A stretch of 64,000 nt of DNA. It comes from Lepturacanthus savala. Taxonomy: Eukaryota > Chordata > Actinopteri > Scombriformes > Trichiuridae. The stretch covers positions 33,747,602-33,811,601 of the forward strand of contig CM060464.1 of assembly GCA_030544235.1 (NCBI GenBank), in the 5' to 3' direction. The position numbers and the translations under genes were made by a program. This document shows positions 56,385 to 64,000 of the stretch, in pieces. Position 1 is the stretch's first letter. Every line of letters starts with the position of its first letter. The notes under the pieces were generated by a model. The model searched no databases and was not told the origin of the DNA. It saw nothing but the letters and a program-made list of their open reading frames with translations.

Positions 56385-57100
56385 TTTCCAAAATTTGGTC
56401 CAGTTTGTCAACACCTAGGGTGTTCTAAAAACTGTTTTTCTGTCAGTAGGGCAGTAATTTAATGTTCTGTTGTGGTAATTCTCCTTTCTACTCTCTTCTC
56501 TTCCTTTCTTACTCTCCGTGATTGAGAGCGGAGAATTCTTGCCTCTGCATCCACAACAGCTTACTGCTTACACTGTTAACTTACTGTTAAAACTTACTGT
56601 TTTGGTATGAAATAAAAATACCTAGTGGTATTTTACTTCCATTCACACTCTCACTCTCTCATACACGTCTTACTTTTAAGGCCTATCACTCATACACGGA
56701 CTTTTCAGTGTACACAGGACTCCGCCGTCCTCTTTTAACACGGAAATTTCGGCTTTCCGTCGCCAACCAAATTTAATCTTTTCTATTTTACCTGTTAGGG
56801 ACTAGTATTTCCAGGGTTTTCTTTCTCTGTGCAAACAACCATGGAATTTAAGCCTATTTAGCAGGACTCCGCCATCTTATCACTCTGCGCATACATCCAC
56901 GGAATTTACTTTTCTTTTAAGCAAATTTAACTCACCACCGTTGTCTTCTCCTTGCTCGGAGTACCGTCAACCATCAGATCCCAGCTGGTGATTTGGAGGC
57001 CGGTCCTGGAAAGGATCTGATAGGCTGCTCTTAGGCTAGCCTGCCGTGGCCACGGTCTTCCCGGTGTCCCTCTCACCAGTTGGAATCCTTAGGTTTGTTG
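56385..57100 (-). other. Retroviral leader region
   Basis: Between primer-binding site and gag start. Long for a leader (about 700 nt), with CT-rich tracts (56,485-56,520). No other gene is recognised. Confidence 0.5.
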
Positions 57101-57120
57101 GCATCCGACTCGAAGGACCA
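57101..57120 (-). promoter_or_regulatory. Retroviral primer-binding site, tRNA-Tyr type
   Basis: TGGTCCTTCGAGTCGGATGC starts 7 nt after the LTR end. The first 17 nt complement the 3' end of vertebrate tRNA-Tyr with one mismatch (GAGT versus GAGC). The tRNA identity is from knowledge of that tRNA, not a search. Confidence 0.75.
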
Positions 57121-57127
57121 AAATAAT

Positions 57128-57689
57128 GTCATGTTCAAACAACCTAAAACATTTAAAAACACACACAAAGAGGAGAAGACAAGGGATTAAGATTTCATAC
57201 TGGTGAGGAGAACGGACAGAGAGATGCTCAGTTGCCATTTCCAACCCACTCTAACCATATCTCTGCCAGAACCCTCTTTTTATTTCCTTAGGGTGGTCCC
57301 TAGTTACATGATGTTGTTGCTTCTAAGGGGAGGGGGAATGGCCAGCAACAACATAAACTGTCATAAATGTCTAACTAATACAAGGTTTTGTTTTCCTTTC
57401 TCTAGAATGTAAACAGGTCAGCTAAATTCCTAAGTTAGGTATGGTGTTAACAACAGGTTTACAACTTTCTTGTCATTACGACAGGAACCTGGTAAAATCA
57501 TTGAACAGTTGGAAGGAAGTTCAGATCTTGGTCAAGTCAACAGCTGCAACATCTCCATTGTCCACCTGGAAGATAACTCAGTGCAGAACAAGACACACAC
57601 ACAAACTTATACTGTCATGTTATGCAGAACAAAGAATAAAAGAATGGAAATAAGTAAATATGGGATAACTTATATGCATCATTCTAACA
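57128..57689 (-). mobile_element. 5' LTR of the deleted retrovirus
   Basis: 562 bp on the minus strand from TGTTAGAATG to GAACATGACA. It shares most of its length with the solo LTRs at 17,524-18,035 and 55,640-56,137, and carries an extra segment around 57,420-57,470 lacking in the left-arm copy. Confidence 0.9.
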
Positions 57690-57694
57690 ATGAC

Positions 57695-57831
57695 CATGTT
57701 GACTTACTGTGGAGAAACATGGAGTACGAGTAGAGAACGAGCAAGACTTATTAGTCATTTTATAATCTGCTTGGTTGTTGTGTTTTTCCAGTTAATGCAT
57801 CTACACTGTAATATCACTAAAGAATTTTTTA
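57695..57831. other. Outer right arm, spacer between LTR and LINE
   Basis: Reverse complement of 17,390-17,518 with few differences. Non-coding. Confidence 0.7.
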
Positions 57832-58497
57832 ATGGTCATTGATAGTAACTGGTCTCCTCACTTTACCACCTTCTACAGCGGCTCCACTGACAGCATCCTG
57901 ACCTACAACATCACTTCCTGGTTCAGGAGCTGTAGTTTCCATGGACAACAAAAACAGCCAATTAGGACTGATGAAGACTGCCTACAGAACCGTTGCTGCT
58001 CCTGTCTCATCCTGATGGCGCTCTACCAACAGCAATGCATTCACACAGCTACCTCCACCATCAAAGACCCACTCCACCCTTCACTATGATCAACATGTTT
58101 TACAAGCTGTAGGGCTTCAAGTGGACTGAATCCCCCCACACACACACTCACTGATACCCTGAACCCCCCAAACACACACCACCCCCCCAGCTGGACAACA
58201 ACCAAGGACAAGGTTTGAACTGATTTAAGGACATGTCTGAATTACTTTAAACAGCACTGGATTGGAGACATTGAAGCACCTTTTACTGAACCTCTGAAAT
58301 TATTTGGTTATTAATGCTGTGAAATACTGTTTTTAAATATGTGATTGAAAATATATTTTTTTATAGATAGAATTTTTTAGTAATCATTTAATCACCATTT
58401 TTATGTAATGTCAATGATGAGAAGCAATTTAATTTCAGACTGAATGTAAATGTGGAGTGAAATGACAATAAAGTGAACTTTGAATCTAGAATCTAAT
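57832..58497 (+). mobile_element. LINE 3' end (CR1/L2/Rex1-like), right-arm copy
   Basis: Open frame of 85 codons (58,086 stop) with FYSGSTDSILTYNITSWF and TIKDPLHPSL, resembling the end of a jockey-superfamily ORF2. A 3' untranslated tail follows, ending in TGAATCTAGAATCTA. This copy keeps about 200 bp that is replaced by poly-G in the left arm. Confidence 0.5.
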
Positions 58498-58990
58498 GTC
58501 TGAGGATTTTATTTTATATACATGTATATTAATACATTAGATATAGATATTTTATGCAACTGACATAAATACATGAATAAATTAATTTAAATAAAATAAT
58601 GTATTAAGGAGGTATATAGCTACATATCAAAGACATGGCATCTCATAAGAATACCCTCCTCAATGATGATGTTGGAAAATATCTTAGATGATAAAATTCA
58701 GAATTTTTGAGTTAGAAGCAGTTGGTCTGTGTCAGTGATGTCATCATCACCACGGAAACACCACAGCTTCGTGGCTGAGCTGATTTCTCTGAAAGGCCTG
58801 AAAGCTGATTGGTCAATAGTTTTTCATCAATCTTCCCATGGCTTCTTGATGAAATGATTTAAATTCATGTGGCCTTCTGTCGCCTTTGTGCCATTCCTGT
58901 AATAACCCCAGTGGTGACCTTTATGCCAAAAGAATTTCACTTTTTTACTATAGATGTCTGGATTCTGGATGTCTGGAAAACGATGTTGGA
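58498..58990 (-). repeat. Outer right arm: flank and array-edge fragment
   Basis: Reverse complement of the left flank. It lacks the (TA)n expansion and lacks 359 bp equivalent to 16,097-16,455. The RFPDIQ-type fragment (58,832-58,990) leads into decayed satellite. Confidence 0.85.
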
Positions 58991-59829
58991 CTTTCCCAGG
59001 TGAATTTCTAATCCAAAACTATACCATTGTACATAAAATAAAAGGTAAATAAGATTTTCTGTAAAAAATATTGCACTGATTAGGCCGATATAGCTTACTA
59101 TCTTATTGTGCTCTTCAGACTGAGAGAAAGATTCTGGAGCCATAAAAATTTTAAAACATGAACCACATGAAAACAATAGCTTTCCCAGGTGAATTCTTAA
59201 TGCAAAACTATACCATTGTACATAAAATCAAAGGTAAACAAGATTTTCTGTAAAAAATATTTCACTGGTTGAGACGTACATCGCTTTTTACCTCATTGTG
59301 CTCTTTCGACCGAGAGAATGCATATGGAGCAATAAAAACTTTAAAACACGAACCACATGAAAACAATAGCTTTTCCAGGTGAATTTCTAATTCAAAACTA
59401 TACCATTTCACATAAAGTATAAGGTAAATACGATTTCCTGCAAAAATATTGCACTGATTAGGTCTACATAGCTTTTTATCTTTTAGTGCTCTTCAGACCG
59501 AGAGAAAGCTTCTGGAGCCATAAAAACTTTAAAACATGAACCACATGAAAACAATAGCTTTCTCAGGTGAATTCTTAATCCAAAACTATACCATTGTACA
59601 TAAAATCAAAGGTAAACAAGATTTTCTGTAAAAATATTTCACTGATTTAGACGTACATCGCTTTTTATCTTATTGTGCTCTTCTGACCGAGAGAATGCTT
59701 ATGAAGCAATAAAAACTTTAAAACGTGAACCACATGAAAACAATAGCTTTCCCAGGTGAATTTCTAATCCCAAACTATAGCATTTCACATAAAGTAAAAG
59801 GTAAAACAGATTTTCTGTAAATATATTGC
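58990..59829 (-). repeat. Decayed 189-bp satellite on the minus strand (about 4.5 monomers)
   Basis: Monomers are recognisable but diverged from one another and from the array interior (for example GATTAGGCCGATATAG and GAGAAAGATTCTGGAGCC). They mirror the left array edge. Confidence 0.92.
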
Positions 59830-59868
59830 AATATATATATGCAAATATATATGCAAATATATTTTCTA
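59830..59868. other. Satellite strand-switch junction
   Basis: AT-rich sequence with ATATATATGCAAATATAT motifs lies between a minus-strand and a plus-strand monomer. Both break at the same internal position (GATTTTCTGTA / TACAGAAAATC), so the region is palindromic overall. Confidence 0.8.
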
Positions 59869-62800
59869 TACAATATTTTTACAGAAAATCTTATTTACAT
59901 TTTACTATATGTAAAATGGTATAGTTTTGGATCAGAAATTCACCTGGAAAAGCTATTGTTTTCATGTGGTTTGTGTTTTAAAGTTTTTATTGCTCCATAT
60001 GCATTCTCTCGGTCGGAAGAGCACAAAAAGACAAAAAGCTATGTAGGCCTAAATCAGTACAATATTTTTATAGAAAATGTTATTTACCTTTTACTTTATG
60101 TGAAATAGTATAGTTTTGGATCAGAAATTCACCTGGAAAAGCTATTGTTTTCATGTGGTTTGTGTTTTAAAGTTTTTATTGCTCCATATGCATTCTCTCG
60201 GTCTGAAGAGCACAAGAAGATAAAAAGCTATGTAGGCCTAAATCAGTACAATGTTTTTACAGGAAATCTAATTTACCATTTACTATATGTAAAATGGTAT
60301 AGTTTTGGATCAGAAATTCACCTGGAAAAGCTATTGTTTTCATGTGGTTTGTGTTTTAAAGTTTTTATTGCTCCATATGCATTCTCTCGGTCGGAAGAGC
60401 ACAAAAAGACAAAAAGCTATGTAGGCCTAAATCAGTACAATATTTTTCACAGAAAATCTTATTTACCTTTTACTATATGTAAAATGGTATTGTTTTGGAT
60501 CAGAAATTCAGCTGGAAAAGCTATTGTTTTCATGTGGTTTGTGTTTTAAAGTTTTTATTGCTCCATATGCATTCTCTCGGTCTGAAGAGCACAAAAAGAT
60601 AAAAAGCTATGTAGGCCTAAATCAGTACAATATTTTTATAGAAAATCTCATTTACCTTTTACTTTATGTGAAATGGTATAGTTTTGGATCAGAAATTCAC
60701 CTGGAAAAGCTATTGTTTTCATGTGGTTTGTGTTTTAAAGTTTTTATTGCTCCATATGCATTCTCTCGGTCTGAAGAACACAAAAAGACAAAATGCTATG
60801 TAGACCTAAATCAGTACAATATTTTTATAGAAAGTCTTATTTACCTTTTACTTTATGTGAAATGGTATAGTTTTGGATCAGAAATTCACCTGGAAAAGTT
60901 ATTGTTTTCATGTGGTTTATGTTTTAATGTTTTAATTGCTCCATATGCATTCTCTTGGTCTGAAGAGCACAAAAAGATAAAAAGCTATGTAGGCCTAAAT
61001 CAGTACAATGTTTTTACAGGAAATCTAATTTACCATTTACTATATGTAAAATGGTATAGTTTTGGATCAGAAATTCACCTGGAAAAGCTATTGTTTTCAT
61101 GTGGTTTGTGTTTTAAAGTTTTTATTGCTCCATTTGCATTCTCTCGGTCTGAAGAGCACAAAAAGACAAAATGCTATGTAGGCCTAAATCAGTACAATAT
61201 TTTTACAGAAAATCTCATTTACCATTTACTATATGTGAAATGGTATAGTTTTGGATTAGAAATTCACCTGGAAACGCTATTGTTTTCATGTGGTTTGTGT
61301 TTTAAAGTTTTTATTGCTCCATATGCATTCTCTCGGTCTGAAGAGCACAAAAAGTCAAAATGCTATGTAGGCCTAAATCAGTACAATATTTTTAGAGAAA
61401 ATCTTATTTACCTTTTACTTTATGTGAAATGGTATAGTTTTGGATCAGAAATTCACCTGGAAAAGCTATTGTTTTCATGTGGTTTGTGTTTTAAAGTTTT
61501 TATTGCTCCATATGCATTCTCTCGGTCTGAAGAGCACAAAAAGACAAAAAGCTATGTAGGCCTAAATAAGTACAATATTTTTATAAACAATCTTATTTAC
61601 CTTTTACTATATGTAAAATGGTATAGTTTTGGATCAGAAATTCACCTGGAAAAGCTATTGTTTTCATGTGGTTTGTGTTTTAAAGTTTTTATTGCTCCAT
61701 TTGCATTCTCTCGGTCTGAAGAGCACAAAAAGACAAAATGCTATGTAGGCCTAAATCAGTACAATATTTTTACAGAAAATCTCATTTACCATTTACTATA
61801 TGTAAAATGGTATAGTTTGGGATCAGAAATTCACCTGGAAAAGCTATTGTTTTCATGTGGTTTGTGTTTTAAAGTTTTTATTGCTCCATTTGCATTCTCT
61901 CGGTCTGAAGAGCACAAAAAGACAAAATGCTATGTAGGCCTAAATCAGTACAATATTTTTACAGAAAATCTCATTTACCATTTACTATATGTAAAATGGT
62001 ATAGTTTTGGATCAGAAATTCACCTGGAAAAACTATTGTTTTCATGTGGTTTGTGTTTTAAAGTTTTTATTGCTCCATATGCATTCTCTCGGTCTGAAGA
62101 GCACAAAAAGACAAAATGCTATGTAGGCCTAAATCAGTACAATATTTTTACAGAAAATCTCATTTACCATTTACTATATGTGAAATGGTATAGTTTTGGA
62201 TTAGAAATTCACCTGGAAAAACTATTGTTTTCATGTGGTTTGTGTTTTAAAGTTTTTATTGCTCCATTTGCATTCTCTCGGTCTGAAGAGCACAAAAAGA
62301 CAAAATGCTATGTAGGCCTAAATCAGTACAATATTTTTACAGAAAATCTCATTTACCATTTACTATATGTGAAATGGTATAGTTTTGGATTAGAAATTCA
62401 CCTGGAAAAACTATTGTTTTCATGTGGTTTGTGTTTTAAAGTTTTTATTGCTCCATATGCATTCTCTCGGTCTGAAGAGCACAAAAAGACAAAATGCTAT
62501 GTAGACCTAAATCAGTACAATATTTTTAGAGAAAATCTTATTTACCTTTTACTTTATGTGAAATGGTATAGTTTTGGATCAGAAATTCACCTGGAAAAGC
62601 TATTGTTTTCATGTGGTTTGTGTTTTAAAGTTTTTATTGCTCCATATGCATTCTCTCGGTCTGAAGAGCACAAAAAGACAAAAAGCTATGTAGGCCTAAA
62701 TAAGTACAATATTTTTATAAACAATCTTATTTACCTTTTACTTTATGTGAAATGGTATAGTTTTGGATCAGAAATTCACCTGGAAAAGCTATTGTTTTCA

Positions 62801-64000
62801 TGTGGTTTGTGTTTTAAAGTTTTTATTGCTCCATAAGCATTCTCACGGTCTGAAGAGCACAAAAAGACAAAATGCTATGTAGGCCTAAATCAGTACAATA
62901 TTTTTATAGAAAATCTTATTTACCTTTTACTTTATGTGAAATGGTATAGTTTTGGATCAGAAATTCACCTGGAAAAGCTATTGTTTTCATGTGGTTTGTG
63001 TTTTAAAGTTTTTATTGCTCCATTTGCATTCTCTCGGTCTGAAGAGCACAAAAAGACAAAATGCTATGTAGGCCTAAATCAGTACAATATTTTTACAGAA
63101 AATCTCATTTACCATTTACTATATGTGAAATGGTATAGTTTTGGATTAGAAATTCACCTGGAAAAACTATTGTTTTCATGTGGTTTGTGTTTTAAAGTTT
63201 TTATTGCTCCATATGCATTCTCTCGGTCTGAAGAGCACAAAAAGACAAAATGCTATGTAGGCCTAAATCAGTACAATATTTTTACAGAAAATCTCATTTA
63301 CCATTTACTATATGTAAAATGGTATAGTTTTGGATCAGAAATTCACCTGGAAAAGCTATTGTTTTCATGTGGTTTGTGTTTTAAAGTTTTTATTGCTCCA
63401 TATGCATTCTCTCGGTCTGAAGAGCACAAAAAGACAAAATGCTATGTAGGCCTAAATCAGTACAATATTTTTACAGAAAATCTCATTTACCATTTACTAT
63501 ATGTAAAATGGTATAGTTTTGGATCAGAAATTCACCTGGAAAAGCTATTGTTTTCATGTGGTTTGTGTTTTAAAGTTTTTATTGCTCCATATGCATTCTC
63601 TCGGTCTGAAGAGCACAAAAAGACAAAATGCTATGTAGACCTAAATCAGTACAATATTTTCATAGAAAATCTCATTTACCTTTTACTTTATGTGAAATGG
63701 TATAGTTTTGGATCAGAAATTCACCCGGAAAAGCTATTGTTTTCATGTGGTTTGTGTTTTAAAGTTTTTATTGCTCCATTTGCATTCTCTCGGTCTGAAG
63801 AGCACAAAAAGACAAAATGCTATGTAGGCCTAAATCAGTACAATATTTTTACAGAAAATCTCATTTACCATTTACTATATGTGAAATGGTATAGTTTTGG
63901 ATTAGAAATTCACCTGGAAAAACTATTGTTTTCATGTGGTTTGTGTTTTAAAGTTTTTATTGCTCCATTTGCATTCTCTCGGTCTGAAGAGCACAAAAAG
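59869..64000 (+). repeat. 189-bp satellite array, right block (about 22 monomers, runs off the window)
   Basis: Same monomer family and orientation as the left block. The first five or so monomers (to about 61,070) carry changes such as tcggaagagc, gataaaaagc and gtttttacagg. From 61,080 on, monomers are indistinguishable from the left array. The open frame is interrupted near 60,109, 60,450 and 62,836. Confidence 0.95.

Larger units (their letters stand above)
54500..57689 (-). mobile_element. Deleted endogenous retrovirus, minus strand
   Basis: In viral order: an LTR (57,689-57,128), a primer-binding site (57,120-57,101), a leader (57,100-56,385), a gag start, a zinc-knuckle segment, the beginning of protease and then integrase. 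Most of gag, protease, reverse transcriptase and RNase H, and all of envelope and the 3' LTR, are missing. A later solo LTR interrupts gag. The outer target duplication ATGAC (57,690-57,694) equals the GTCAT flanking the left-arm solo LTR. The element is not functional. Confidence 0.85.

Noticed and set aside
59839..62836. Right-array open frames (including one of 770 codons) as genes
   Set aside because: Same satellite reading-frame effect as in the left array; interrupted by stops and frame changes.

Overview
The window looks like repeat-rich, probably pericentromeric or otherwise heterochromatic DNA of a ray-finned fish (teleost). The evidence is the mix of elements: a CACTA/EnSpm transposon of the type seen in fish, an L1-clade LINE, several hAT miniature elements, piggyBac, a tRNA-derived SINE, a P2X7-like Arg/Gly-rich mini-gene, and a retrovirus-like element whose primer-binding site matches tRNA-Tyr. 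This is inference; no species can be named. Few ordinary host genes were recognised.

Layout. (1) 1-15,936 is a tandem array of a 189-bp satellite, about 84 monomers, with clear higher-order repeats. Because 189 is 3x63 and the consensus has no stop in one frame, it reads as apparent proteins of up to 2,335 codons; I do not regard these as genes. (2) 15,937-18,035 is array edge and flank, a LINE 3' end and a solo LTR. (3) 18,041-22,000 holds a broken minus-strand PIF1-type helicase gene and a spliced SGNH/GDSL-like gene. (4) 22,374-38,898 is a 16.5-kb EnSpm-like transposon with two decayed genes. It has been invaded by piggyBac (itself hit by a hAT element), by a repeat rich in 37-bp minisatellite units, and by a 5.75-kb L1 (itself hit by another hAT element). 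(5) 37,662-43,199 and 49,055-54,350 are the arms of a large inverted duplication around a 5.9-kb loop. Each arm carries the EnSpm right end, a promoter-like CpG-rich exon, the minisatellite repeat and a P2X7-like gene. The right-arm P2X7-like gene looks intact and the left-arm one is dead. The loop holds satellite-edge DNA, hAT ends and a retroviral gag-pro fragment. (6) 54,500-57,689 is a deleted minus-strand endogenous retrovirus interrupted by a solo LTR. (7) 57,690-58,990 is the inverted partner of region 2. (8) 58,990-59,829 is decayed satellite on the minus strand. It flips at a short AT-rich palindromic junction into a homogeneous plus-strand array that runs to the end of the window.

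Most genes here belong to mobile elements and are broken. The main interest is architectural: a satellite array with edge copies in three places, nested inverted duplications, and one retroviral insertion site seen as a solo LTR in one arm and as a partial provirus in the other. All repeat calls rest on reading the sequence directly; family names come from general knowledge of motifs and were not searched.
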